Below, one piece after another: positions 52,790 through 63,516 of a stretch of 64,000 bases of DNA (positions are counted from its first letter, which is position 1; each line of letters starts with the position of its first letter). The notes under the pieces were generated by a model that saw only the letters and a program-made list of their open reading frames with translations, ran no database searches and was not told where the DNA came from. The stretch is from Dromiciops gliroides (taxonomy: Eukaryota > Chordata > Mammalia > Microbiotheria > Microbiotheriidae): contig NC_057863.1 in assembly GCF_019393635.1 (NCBI RefSeq), forward strand, positions 573,446,284-573,510,283. The letters are read 5' to 3'. The position numbers were made by a program, and so were the translations under genes.

Positions 52790-53250
52790 TACCTGAACAA
52801 CATGATATAATGGAAAAAGTGCTGGTTATGAAGTCCCAGAACTTGTATTTGAATCCTAACTCTGATGCTTCCTTAAAAAATTTTTTTTTGTTTTTACACT
52901 GCCAAAATTTTTCCTTGTTTCTCTCCCCTACCTCTTCCCAGAGAGCCATCTCATGTACAAAAGATATTTTTTAAAAAAACAAAAAGAGGAAGGAGAGAAA
53001 AAATAATCACCAAAACAATAAATATACTAAAAAAATCTGAAAATATATATGATGTACCACACTATTGTACCTCCTACTTCATAAAGTAGTTGGGGGAGGT
53101 ATCTTCTCATATCTTTTATTTGGCTCCCTCTGACTCATTATGGCTGATAGACCTCAGGCAGGTCATTTAAAATCTGTGGACCTTAGTCTCCTCATCTGTG
53201 GCAGGAAGGAACAGGAATAGATGGCATCTGTGACCCTTTCTAGGTCATAT
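52790..53250 (+). mobile_element. MIR split by an L1-like fragment
   Basis: GAACTTGTATTTGAATCC before and CCTCAGGCAGGTCATTTAAA after belong to one MIR. The 52872-53142 insert resembles a reverse LINE 3' end. Confidence 0.5.
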
Positions 53251-53359
53251 GAAAACAGTTTAAAACCTCCAAAATAGGTTTGACCTGGATTCTTGGATCC
53301 ATAGACTTTTTTTTCCTACTCCAATTTATCTTAATCTCTAGGTTTATAGATACATTATA

Positions 53360-53522
53360 TTTTATTTATTTATTTATTTATTTTTGTGAGGCAATTGGGG
53401 TTAAGTGACTTGCCCAGGGTCACACAGCTAGTAAGTATGGTGTCTGAACCCAGATTTGAACTCAGGTCCTCCTGAATCCAGGACCAGTGCTCTATCCACT
53501 GCGCCACCACCTAGCTGCCCCC
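53360..53522 (-). mobile_element. Poly(A)-tailed SINE with 15-bp target duplication
   Basis: TATAGATACATTATA at 53345-53359 and 53523-53537. The tail is (TTTA)n. Confidence 0.95.
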
Positions 53523-53539
53523 TATAGATACATTATAAA

Positions 53540-54110
53540 CAAATGTAAAAAAAAAAAAAATCACATCAAGCAATTTACCAGGGTGTTTTTATTTCTGATT
53601 TATGCATCCAAAAATGATTTCTTACAACATTTGAGTATCACAAAGAGTTTCGGTATTTTGATCATCTGAAATTAATCAGCCTGCAAAAGAGGTTGCTGCT
53701 CCAATAAAAGTAGGTTCTCTGAAAATGGAAGGAATCAAATCCCACTTGTTAGGGATATTGCAGAGGATTTTTCCATTGGACAGGTAGTGTGGGTGGATGG
53801 AAGGACTTGTTCCCTGTGATGCAACATCAGATATTGGAATGGTTAAGAGAACTGCCAAGGAAGCATGCTCCCCTCTTACAATTTCTAGCCCCTGCTGGAA
53901 GGAAGCCAATGCCACTTCCTCACCTGGCAGGACACATTAACAACAAAAACAACAAAAAAAGCATATGATAATAACAATAGATGCAGAAAAAGATTCCTAC
54001 AAAATATAATGCCCATTTCAGTTTTAAAAAACACTAAGAAATAACTTTTATTAATAGATATAATTGTCTATTTTAAACCAAGAGCCAGAATTCTAAATAT
54101 TGCAAATAAA
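53540..54110. other. Intergenic unique sequence
   Basis: Nothing recognised. Confidence 0.5.
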
Positions 54111-54111
54111 C

Positions 54112-54172
54112 GGGGGCAGCTAGGTGGCACAGTGGATAGAGCACCGGCCACTGGGTTACCTAGCTACCGCAA
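54112..54172. mobile_element. Fold-back SINE head
   Basis: Forward head GGCAGCTAGGTGGCACAGTG, a 12-base spacer, then CCACTGGGTTACCTAGCTAC, which matches the reverse complement of the head at about 18 of 23 positions, then A8. It would fold into a hairpin. Confidence 0.7.
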
Positions 54173-54179
54173 AAAAAAT

Positions 54180-54712
54180 GGAACCCGTATTTATTTTAAA
54201 TAATAATTATAACATTTATAGCAGCAATTTAAAAAATATATTTTCAGTTACAAATTCTCTTCTTTCCTTCACATCCTTCCCTACCCATCTAGAAGGCAAG
54301 AAATACAACACCCATAATATATATGAAGTCATGCAAAACTTATTTCCACATTAGCCATATTATTAAAAAGAAGAAGAAAAAGGGGAAAAAAGCTATCTCT
54401 CTAGAGGTGGATAACATTTTTCATCATGAGTCCTTTGGAATTGTCATGAATCACTACATTGATCAGAGTTACTAAATCTTTCACAGTTGCTTATTGTCAT
54501 AATATTACTATGACTATTTATATTATTCTCCAGGTTCTGTTCATTTCACTTTGTATCAGTTCATATAAGACTTCCCAGGTTGTTCTGAAACCATCCCCTT
54601 CATCATTTCTTATGGCAGAATAGGATTCCATTACATTCATATACCATAGCTTGTTCAATCATTCCCCAATTGAGAGATCTTCCCTTGGTTTCCAGTTCTT
54701 TGACACCACAAA
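54180..54712 (-). mobile_element. L1 3' fragment
   Basis: Reverse L1 3' UTR blocks: CATCATGAGTCCTTTGGAAT, CCAGGTTCTGTTCATTTCAC, ATTCCATTACATTCATA. Confidence 0.8.
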
Positions 54713-54719
54713 AAAAAAA

Positions 54720-55075
54720 AAAGGCTCTGTGTTTCAAAGAAACACAGGAAGACTTGTATAAACTTATGCAGGTTGACATAAATAGAACCAGTAGAAAAAA
54801 TTATATACTAACAATAACATTTTAAAGACAAACAACTCTGACATATTTTAGAACTGTGATCACACAATGAGCAACTGTGCTACTTACCTCCTGCCAAAAA
54901 GATGATAGTCTCAGGGTACAAAGTGAGACATAAATTTTTTGGATTTGACTGACACTGGAATATGTTCTGGTTGGCTATGCATATTTGGTAAAAGAGTTTT
55001 CTTTTTCTTCAGTGGTTGGGGTAGATGTGGAAGGAATATTAAATAGATTTTTATTAATCAAAAAAAGGTAAAATT
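54720..55075 (+). mobile_element. L1 3' fragment, opposite orientation
   Basis: GGAAGACTTGTATAAACTTA, AATAGAACCAGTAGAAAAAA, GTGAGACATAAATTTTTTGG. It covers the same part of L1 as the preceding reverse copy, so the two form an inverted pair. Confidence 0.75.
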
Positions 55076-55224
55076 TCTATTTAAAAAGTATACCTTACAT
55101 TTTGGGTGAAGGAAAATGAAAGCAACTTGTATGAAAAAGGCCAGAGTTTTGTTGGACTAAAAGCTCAGTCAGATTTTTTTTAAGGAAAGGACCTCAGAAG
55201 TTATCTAGCTCAGCTAGTCCCTGA

Positions 55225-56560
55225 AAGGATCTCCCAACCTCCAGTCTCACATCTCTAACTGCTTATTGAACATCTTCCTGTTGTGTAGACATCTTAAATG
55301 CAATAGGTCCCAAACTGAACTTATTATCTTTCCCCCTAAGCCCTCCTACCCTTCCTAACTTCTCTTTTACTGACAAGGGTGCCACCCTCCTTCCAGGGAC
55401 CCAGGCTCACAACCTAGCTGTCATCATTGTTTTTTTTTTTCTTTCTCTCACCCTCCAAATCCAACTCACTGTCAAATCCCAATCATTTCTACCTTCATAA
55501 CATCTCTTGAATCATCTATCTTCTCTCCTCTTGATACTGTCAACAATGTAGGTCTTAATCACTCTGTGCTTGGACAATTGCCATTGGCTGTTGATTGATC
55601 TTCATGCCTCAAATTACTCTCCACTTCAATCTATCCTCTCTATTCAGCTGCCAAATAGATCTTCCTAAAGTTCTGGTCTGACCATGTCATTCAAAAACCC
55701 CCAGTAGCTCCTTCCAGGATCAAATATAATATCCTCTGGCTTTTAATACCCTTCAGAACTTGACCTCTTCCTATCTAGATAGGTGGTACAGTGGATAGAG
55801 CACTGGTTCTGGAGTCAAATCCAGCCTCACTTACTAACTGTGTGACCTTGGGCAAGTCACTTACCCCCAGTCTGCCACAGTTTTCTCAACTATAAAATAG
55901 GAACAATGATAGCACCCAGCCTCCAAGATTCTTGAGAGGATTAAATGAGATATTTGTAAAGCACTTATCACAGTGACTGGCACTTAGTAGTAGCTTGCTT
56001 GCTTGTTTCTATCTGTTCTTCCTTTCTAGGTCTTCATACACTTTACTCTGCTTCCATTTTATAATCCAGTGACACTGACCTTCTAACTTCTTCCCACAAG
56101 AACTTCATGTCTCAGCCCTGGGCATTTTCACTGGCTGTCCCCTGTGCCTGGGACGAGCTCTCCTCCATCTTCTTCTCCTAGTTCCCCTAGATTCCTTCAT
56201 TTCCCAGCCAAAATCCTACCTTCTATAAGAAACCTTTCCTGACATATGATATATGTAATCAAATAAATTTTATATATCACATTAAAATATGATTATATAT
56301 TCATACATATGTTATTATAAGTTATTACATATATTGGTTACGTGACTGTATGATACATATTTTGTTACACATAATATATAATTGTTATATTAACAAAAAT
56401 CTATGTTTTTATATTTCATACATATTTCTATCTTGTCTCCCCATTAGACTGTGACTCTCTCAGGGACTTGGGCTGTCTTTTGCCTCTTTTTGTATTCCCA
56501 GTGCTTAGCAAAGTGTGTGGCACATAGCAGACACTTAATACATGTTTATCGACTGACTAT
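55225..56560 (+). mobile_element. L2-like LINE with nested MIR
   Basis: CCAACCTCCAGTCTCACATC, CAAACTGAACTTATTATC, CTTGGACAATTGCCATTGG, CATGCCTCAAATTAC and a 3' end with AGCAAAGTGTGTGGCACAT. A MIR at 55770-55995 interrupts it. Confidence 0.7.
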
Positions 56561-56739
56561 AACATAGCTAATTGTTTTAAATTTTATTTCTTTTTTTCTT
56601 TTCTTTTTTTTATACTTAATTGTAACATACACAACTGGATTGTTAATCCATCCTCTGCATGAAATCCCCAAAGAGGTAGAAGTCATTACCTCCTGAGGCA
56701 ACCTATTCCACTTTCAGATAGCTCTACATTTTGGGAAAT

Positions 56740-57335
56740 TTGGGGGGAATCTAATAAAAATCTTCCTCTTTGTAACTATACCCATTGCTTATGATCTTGG
56801 CTTCTGGGCCAAGCAGAGCAAATCTAATCCTTCTTCCTATAAATCTCTTCAAGATCCCTATCCTATCTTCTCCTTGTCTCCCCGCCCCCCAAGTCTTCTC
56901 CTCTCCAGGTTTAAATATCTCCAGTTCTCTCAACTAATTATCATATGCTGTGGACTCACGGTCCTTCATCAGCCTGTTTGCCTCTGAATACTCTCCAGCT
57001 TACTCATGACTGAAACAGTGATCCCCAGATCTGGGCACAGTATTCCAAGTGTGGTCTGCCCAGGATAGAGCACAGAGGACTTTCACACTATCCCATTCTT
57101 ATCTCTGGACACAATGCCTTTCTTAATGCAGCCAAAGTGGCATCGATGTTTTTAGCTTCCACATCACATGGTTGATGTCCATGTAGCTCATAGTCCACTA
57201 AACCCATAGATCTATTTTGGACAAATATGAGGTGCATAGAGATATTCCCAGTATATTCTGAATTCATCAGATTGCCTTTCTAGTATTACATTCAGTTTGG
57301 GGTGCCACATTTTAGGACAAACACTGACAATTCCC
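56740..57335 (+). mobile_element. Ancient LINE-like repeat
   Basis: TCCCCAGATCTGGGCACAGT, CTTTCTTAATGCAGCCAAAG and CACATGGTTGATGTCCATG follow a repeat found widely in mammals; I am unsure of its class (probably CR1/L3). Confidence 0.45.
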
Positions 57336-57368
57336 TTTAGCAAGTATTCATTAACAATACCTACTATG

Positions 57369-57532
57369 GGGGGCAGCTAGGTGGTGCAGTGGATAAATCA
57401 CCTGTCCTGGATTCAGGAGGACCTGAGTTCAAATCCGGCCTCAGACACTTGACACTTACTAGCTGTGTGACCCTGGGCAAGTCACTTAAACCTCATTGCC
57501 CTGAAAAAAACCAAAAGCAAAAAAACCCCCAA
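57369..57532 (+). mobile_element. Poly(A)-tailed SINE
   Basis: Complete body; ATACCTACTATG before and GTATCTACTATA after are a decayed duplication. Confidence 0.92.
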
Positions 57533-57926
57533 AGTATCTACTATATGCAAAGTATTTTGACATAAAGACAAAGCAAAAATCAGTGTTTTACCTCAAGGAG
57601 CTGACATTCTGTGGGAGGAACATAACATTTCTATAAATACAATGTAAACCAGTAGGGGAAGAATACTAACACTTAGGGAAAACAGGAAAAATTTCCTGAA
57701 GATAGTGGTATCGAATTCTGACCCTGGCCCCAACTACAAAAATAAAAATAATTAAAAAAAAAGAATCCCCCCAAACAAACTCCAGAGTACACAAGAATCA
57801 AATTAAAATATAATTGGGAAGTATTTAACAAAATAAATAAAAATATGATACAACATAGATAATGTTCATTTGTGGCTTCCTGAGTCAAAACGTGGCTGGC
57901 AGGATCTGTTCCTGTTTGAGTTTGAT

Positions 57927-58175
57927 TGTTGTTGTTCAGTTGTTCCAGTCATGTTCAAATCTTCATGATTCCATTTGAGGTTTTCTTGGCAGATACTGGA
58001 CTGGTTTGCCATTTTCTTCTCCAGCTCATTTGACAGATGAGGAAAATGAGGCAACTAGGGTTAAGCGACTTGCCTAGGGTTACATAGCTTGTAAGTGTCT
58101 GAGGCCAGATTTGAACTCAGAAAGATGTCTTCCTGACTTTAGGCACAGCACTATAATGCCACCTAGCTGCCCATA
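57927..58175 (-). mobile_element. RTE-tailed SINE with 10-bp target duplication
   Basis: TGAGTTTGAT at 57917-57926 and 58176-58185. Complete from (TTG)n to the reverse head. Confidence 0.93.
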
Positions 58176-58238
58176 TGAGTTTGATACCACTGCTATATGA
58201 GATGATACCTGAGATGATCCTTGAAGGACGTTATTTCT

Positions 58239-58400
58239 TTTTTTTTCTTTTTTTCTTTTTTTTTGCAGGGCAATGGGGCTTAAGTAACTTGCCCAAGGTC
58301 ACACAGCTAGTAAGTGTCAAGTGTCTGAGGCCAGATTTGAACTCAGGAACTCCTGAATCCAGGGCCGGTGCTTTATCCACTGCGCCACCTAGCCGCCCCA
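58239..58400 (-). mobile_element. Poly(A)-tailed SINE with 15-bp target duplication
   Basis: AAGGACGTTATTTCT at 58224-58238 and 58401-58415. Confidence 0.95.
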
Positions 58401-58603
58401 AAGGACGTTATTTCTAAGAGACAGGCAAGAATGGAATAAATTCCAGACCTACACAGTGACTCTACAAAGGTATGAAGGAAGAACATACAATACTGAGCTT
58501 AGGGAAAGCCAAAGGCCAATTTGTCTGTAGCATAGAATTTGTGAATAGGAGTAATGTGAAATAAGCCTGGAAATGTAGTCTGGAGGCAGACTGTGAAGGG
58601 CCA

Positions 58604-59361
58604 TGTAAGGAATTAATTGTGATTTGGGGTTTTCATAACCCTATCTTTGCTTCATTATGGTCAGACCGAAAAAATGTAAGCTTAAAAGCCTAAGAGAAGA
58701 TGGGTGTGTACTTTGGGAGATAATTGAACAAACAAGAGGAACTCTGACCACAGGGAACATTTATTGAAACTAAGTAACTAAGAAAACTAAGCCTCCCCTA
58801 AAAGCTCCCCCCACACCCACACGGGCCTGGCCAGATTATAATGGGGACAGCCCATGTGGGTGTGCTGAGCCAATTGGAGACTCAGCATGGCTAAGAACCA
58901 TCCCCTCCTGTGGGAGAGTCAGTTAGAGACACTTAGAGGAAATTAGGAGAAGAGGGAGAAGGGAATTTTTCTGAGGAGAGTTTTCTGAGAGAAATGGGGA
59001 AGGAAGGTAGACAGTTAGAGAAACTGCTGGTGTTTGACCTTCGGACCAAAACAGAAGAGACTGCAAGCTAATTCTCCTTAGAGCTACAGATTTCAGGTGG
59101 TAGTGAGTTTGTGTTTTTGAGGCAAAGCTAGCTCTTTGGAGCTAGCTGGGCTGGAGGCAGGTTTTGGGGTGCCTGGGGCCTTTTTACCCCAGAGATTTAG
59201 ATTCTTTCTCATTGTCCCTAGTTCTATTGACCTTACCTGTGTTTAAAATTTTTCTCCTTAATAAACCTGTTTTGTTTTTGAAAGAGGCTATTTCTTTTCT
59301 TACCCCAATATTAAGGTGAGCCACCCAATTAACTCTTCTCATACTAAATTTGGCCTTTACA
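58604..59361 (+). mobile_element. Solo LTR of an endogenous retrovirus
   Basis: 758 bp with inverted ends TGTAAGG...CCTTTACA and a 4-bp duplication GCCA at 58600-58603 and 59362-59365. AATAAA lies at 59260-59265. Removing it rejoins the L2-like element. No internal viral genes. Confidence 0.85.
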
Positions 59362-59749
59362 GCCATAAATGTCATGCTGAAGAGTTTATATTTCATTTTA
59401 AAGACAATAGTGAGCCCCTGAAGCTTCTAGAACAGGGTAGTGACATTGTCATACTTGTAGTTTAGGAAGGTTATTTTGGTACCTGTAGGGAGGTTGGGTT
59501 AGAAAATAGTAAAGAATGGAAGCAGGGAAAATAATTAGGAAGGTTTTATGATAGTTCAGGTGAGAGGTTGTGAATTAGGGTGGTTCTCAAGAGAATAGAA
59601 AGGAGAGAGATGCAAGAGATGTTGTGGAGGTTGAATCGCTGATTTTTGGCAAGTGATTGGATATGGGTGGTGAAGTAGAAAGAAGAGTAAAGGATGACTC
59701 TAAGGTTAAACCTGTGTAATTGGAAGGAGGGTGGTGTTCTCTAGTATGC

Positions 59750-59895
59750 ATTTTTTTTATTGTGGGGCAATGAGGGTTAAGTGACTTGCCCAGGATCACA
59801 CAGCTAGTAAGTGTCAAGTGTCTGAGGCAAGATTTGAACTCAGGTTCTCCTGAATCCAGGGCTGGTGCTTTATCCACTGTGCCACCTAGCTGCCC
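59750..59895 (-). mobile_element. Poly(A)-tailed SINE
   Basis: Complete reverse copy; GTGTTCTCTA upstream and GTGTTCTCAA downstream suggest a decayed duplication. Confidence 0.9.
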
Positions 59896-60385
59896 CCAAG
59901 GGCAGTGTTCTCAACAGACATAGGGAAATTTGGAGGAGAGAGCTCCTTAAAAGAGAAAATAATGAATTCTGTTTTGAATATGGAGTTTGAGCTCCCAATC
60001 CAGGTAGGAAATCTAGAGATGGTGATCTCTAGTAGGCAAGGCAGTTGGTGATTCCAGCCTTAGAGCCTGGGAGAGAGATAAGGGCTGAATATGTAGATTT
60101 GGGAGCCATCTGCAAGAAATAGTCATTGAATCCATAAAAGCAAATGGGACCAATAAGAGAGAAATATAGAGGGAAGAGTGTTCAGGACAGGATTTTGGGC
60201 AACAGCCATAGTTAGGATGGGAGACATGAATAAATGGTCTAGCAAAGGAGACTGAAGAGGTGGTCTGGCAGAAGGTCCAGAAGAGAGCAAATCCCCCAAA
60301 CAGACACTGCAAGAGGAAGGGGTAATCAACAATATTTCTTTCCTTTTTAAGACAGGAATGATGTGGATTGAAAAGATGTCAGCAG

Positions 60386-60544
60386 GGGCAGCTGGGTAGC
60401 CAGTAGATGGAGCACCAGCCCTGGAGTCAGGAGTACCTGAGTTCAAATCTGGCCTCAGACATTTGACACTTACCGGCTGTGTGACCCTGGGCAGGTCACT
60501 TAACCCCAATTGCCTCACTAAAAAAAAAAAAAGAAAAGAAAAAA
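60386..60544 (+). mobile_element. Poly(A)-tailed SINE with 16-bp target duplication
   Basis: GAAAAGATGTCAGCAG at 60370-60385 and 60545-60560. The head is slightly altered (GCTGGGTAGCCAGTAG). Confidence 0.95.
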
Positions 60545-60649
60545 GAAAAGATGTCAGCAGCCATAGAAATTGAGATAGTGTTAGTAGCCTGGGAGAGAAG
60601 TTTCAGTAGAATAAATAAGGAGGTTGAAAGCCAGATTGTAAAGCTCAGA

Positions 60650-60775
60650 CCAAGGAGGATGTACATTCCACTTGAGTTACAAAAGTAACATTTTTGGCAA
60701 AGACTATTTTATGACAGATTTGAAAAGTCCTATTGCTTTCAGTGTACCATAGTACAATATTCAGAAATAAGGATC
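60650..60775 (+). repeat. Uninterrupted copy of an unclassified local repeat
   Basis: Contains GGCAAAGACTATTTTATGAC and TGCTTTCAGTGTACCATAG, then TACAATATTCAGAAATAA. The same blocks appear, interrupted, at 62600-63590. Confidence 0.65.
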
Positions 60776-61039
60776 ACTGATTAATGCTAAGTGACTTGCC
60801 CATATTGACACAGCTAGTGTCAAAGGCAAGAACAGAGCTCAGGTGTTCCTGACTATGGAACCAAGGATATGCCTTGCTCCATCTTCTATGCCATGATGCT
60901 CCACTCTATGTCTTGTATATACTAGGCATGTAATAAAGGACTGTGGATTGTATTGACAATGAAAAGTGATTAAAAGAAGTGGAGGTGTTTAGTGTACAGG
61001 TCTAAGAGATCATGAACACTGACTTCAAGTATTTAGGAA

Positions 61040-61480
61040 TCAGTATGGCAAAATGGAAATGATGCTGGATTGGGAGTCAGAGAAACTAGCTTCAAGACCT
61101 AGCTCTGACACATACTATCTGTGTGACCTCAGGCAAGTCACTTAGCCTCAGTTTACTCACCTGCAAAACAGAGGAGCTGGACTACATGACCTTGATAATG
61201 CATTCTATCCGTCAAGTGGCAATCATGGAGAAAGAGCTGCCATGCATAAAAGGCACTTATTCTCACAAAGAAGAACTAAGATCAATAACATGAAAGTACA
61301 AGAAGACAAATTTCTTCTCAATGTAAGGAAAAACTTAAAATTCAATTTTTTACTCAAAAAATTAAAAAAAAATTCTAGATGATCTATCATGAATAATCTT
61401 CAAGGGGAGGCTGGAAATCTTCAGGACCTGAGTGAATGTGAGCACTCTCAAAGGTCTCACCTAACTGTGATTCTTAGCAC
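61040..61480 (+). mobile_element. MIR and CR1/L3-like fragments
   Basis: 61040-61220 is a MIR (CTGTGTGACCTCAGGCAAGT). 61300-61480 shows CR1-like AATGTAAGGAAAAACTTA and TCTAGATGATC steps. Confidence 0.6.
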
Positions 61481-61619
61481 CAAGAATACCATTGACGCTG
61501 TATACTGGGTGTTTCTGTCACTCTCAATGAGATGCTTCCACATCTTCCTATTAGAAGAAGTGAGTTAGGGTCAAGAAACCTTTGGAGAGTTTAAGAAATT
61601 TTAAACATTGTTTAACATA

Positions 61620-61880
61620 CTAGGTGGTACAGTGGATAGAACACCAAGCTTATAGTCAGGAAGATCTGAGTTCAAATCTAACCTCAGAAACCTACTAGCT
61701 ATGGGACCCTGGACAAGTCACTTAACCCCTATTTGCCTCAGTTCCTCATCTGTAAAATGGGGGTACACTGGAGAAGGAAATGGCAAACCACACCAGTATC
61801 TTTGCCAAGAAAGCCCCATGGACAAAAATGCCTGAGGTCACTTGGAGTCAGACGCTACTAAATGACTGAACCACAACAAA
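61620..61880 (+). mobile_element. RTE-tailed SINE
   Basis: Head CTAGGTGGTACAGTGG, core, ACACCAGTATCTTTGCC tail and (AAC)n end. Confidence 0.88.
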
Positions 61881-62229
61881 GATACTCAGAAGGGAACATA
61901 ATTCATTAATCAGACAGTTAACTGAGAACAAGTAAAGGACAAAGGCAGCTTTTGAGAGGTATGAGAGGCAGAAAGGAGAATTGCTGTCTGGCTTTCATGA
62001 AACTTCTGTGAAAACAGATGACTTTCTGCTTCATCCCATCTGAGCCCAACTCCAGATGTTCTTATCCTCTGAGGACACTATCCCTAGAATGACCACTCTC
62101 CAGCTGGAACTCCTCCTATGAGCAGAGTCAAAGGTTCAATGTTTTATGTTACTTGGACATAACAGTTCATTATTTTAATATGTTGCTAAGACATTCTTCT
62201 GTAGCTCTTGAGTTAGTTATCTCATACTC

Positions 62230-62425
62230 ATAGGCTATTAGGGCTGGAAGGGACCTTAGAGAGATCCTCTGGTCCAAGGTCCTCATTTTACAGATGAGGA
62301 AATTGAAGTCCAGCAAGGATAAGTCCTCTGTCCAAGGTCATACTACAAGGGAGTGCTAGAACAGGAACTGGGACTTGAACCTTCTGGGCCCAACCATCTG
62401 CTCATGCCCCTACACCATGTGGCTA
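62230..62425 (-). mobile_element. MIR-like element
   Basis: GGCTGGAAGGGACCTTAGAG, CATTTTACAGATGAGGAAAT, CTTGAACCTTCTGGGCCC. Confidence 0.65.
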
Positions 62426-62630
62426 GCATTGGGGAAAATTCATTTATTGAAAACAATCTATGACTTGGACCTATTAGAAAAGGACCTTAAATTCTAAGCC
62501 TGCAATTCTAGAGGAGTAATTACTCCTAATACATGCTAGAAAGCCCAAACCAAACAGAATGTGCAAGCTGCTTGAGTTCTTTACTCATAGTTCTGAACAT
62601 AAGAAACCTATTGGCAAGGACTATTTTTAA

Positions 62631-63226
62631 AATAATAAACATTTTTATTTAAAGTTTTAAGTTCCAAATTCTCTCTCCCCTCTCTCCTCTCCCTTCCCCC
62701 TTCCCTGAGGTGGTAAGCAATCAAATACAAGTTATACATGTACAATTATGAAAAACATTACCTTATTAGTAATTTTCTATAAGAAAACTTGAATGAAAGA
62801 AAATATATAGAAAGTGAAAAATAGCATTCTTCAGTCTCTGTTCAATCAACATCAGTTCTTTCTTTGAAGGTGGATTATATGCTTCATCATTAGTCCTTTG
62901 GGATTGTCTTGAATCTTTGTATTGCCAAAAATAGTTGTCATTCACAGTTCTTCATCAAGCAATGTTGCTGTCACTGTTCATAATGTTCTCCTGGTTCTGT
63001 TCACTTCACTATACATCAGTTCATATAAGTCTTTCCAGGTCACTATGAAATCATCCTGCTTGTCATTTCTTATAGCACAATAATATTCCATCATAATCAT
63101 ATATCGCAGCTTGTTCAGTCATTCCCCAATTGATGGGCATTCCTTTGATTTCCAATTCTTAGCCACCACAAAAAGAGCTGCTATAAATATTTTTGTACAA
63201 ATAGGTCTTTTCCTTTTTTGGGGGAT
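62631..63226 (-). mobile_element. L1 3' end with target duplication
   Basis: Reverse L1 3' UTR and ORF2 end (CATCATTAGTCCTTTGGGAT, AGCTTGTTCAGTCATTCCCC, GCCACCACAAAAAGAGCTGC). GCAAGGACTATTTT before and GCAAGGATTATTTT after are the duplication. Confidence 0.9.
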
Positions 63227-63257
63227 GCAAGGATTATTTTATGACAGGTATTGAATA

Positions 63258-63516
63258 TGAATAGGGCAACTGGGTGGTGCAGTAGATAGAGTACCAGACC
63301 TGAAGTAAAGAAAACTCATTGTACAGAATTCAAATCAGGACACAGACACTTTCTACCTGTGCGACCCTGGGCAAGTCCCATAAGTGTTTGCTTCAGTTTT
63401 CTCATCTATAAAATGAGCTGGAGAAGGAAATGGCAAATCATTCTAATACCTTTACCAAGAAAATCCCAAATGAGGTTATAAAGAGTCAGACAGGACCAAA
63501 CAACAACAATTTTATA
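63258..63516 (+). mobile_element. RTE-tailed SINE
   Basis: Head GGGCAACTGGGTGGTGCAG, core TGCGACCCTGGGCAAG, CTAATACCTTTACCAAG tail and (CAA)n end. Confidence 0.88.

Larger units (their letters stand above)
57340..60640 (-). mobile_element. Long L2-like reverse element interrupted by several insertions
   Basis: Segments between insertions keep one order: CTCAAGGAGCTGACATTCTG, GGAATAATGTGAAATAAGCC-like, GTCATGCTGAAGAGTTTATA, GGGTAGTGACATTGTCATAC, GGATGACTCTAAGGTT, GGAAATTTGGAGGAG, GGGCAACAGCCATAGTTAGG. Insertions: SINEs at 57369, 57927, 58239, 59750 and 60386, and an LTR at 58604. Confidence 0.55.
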
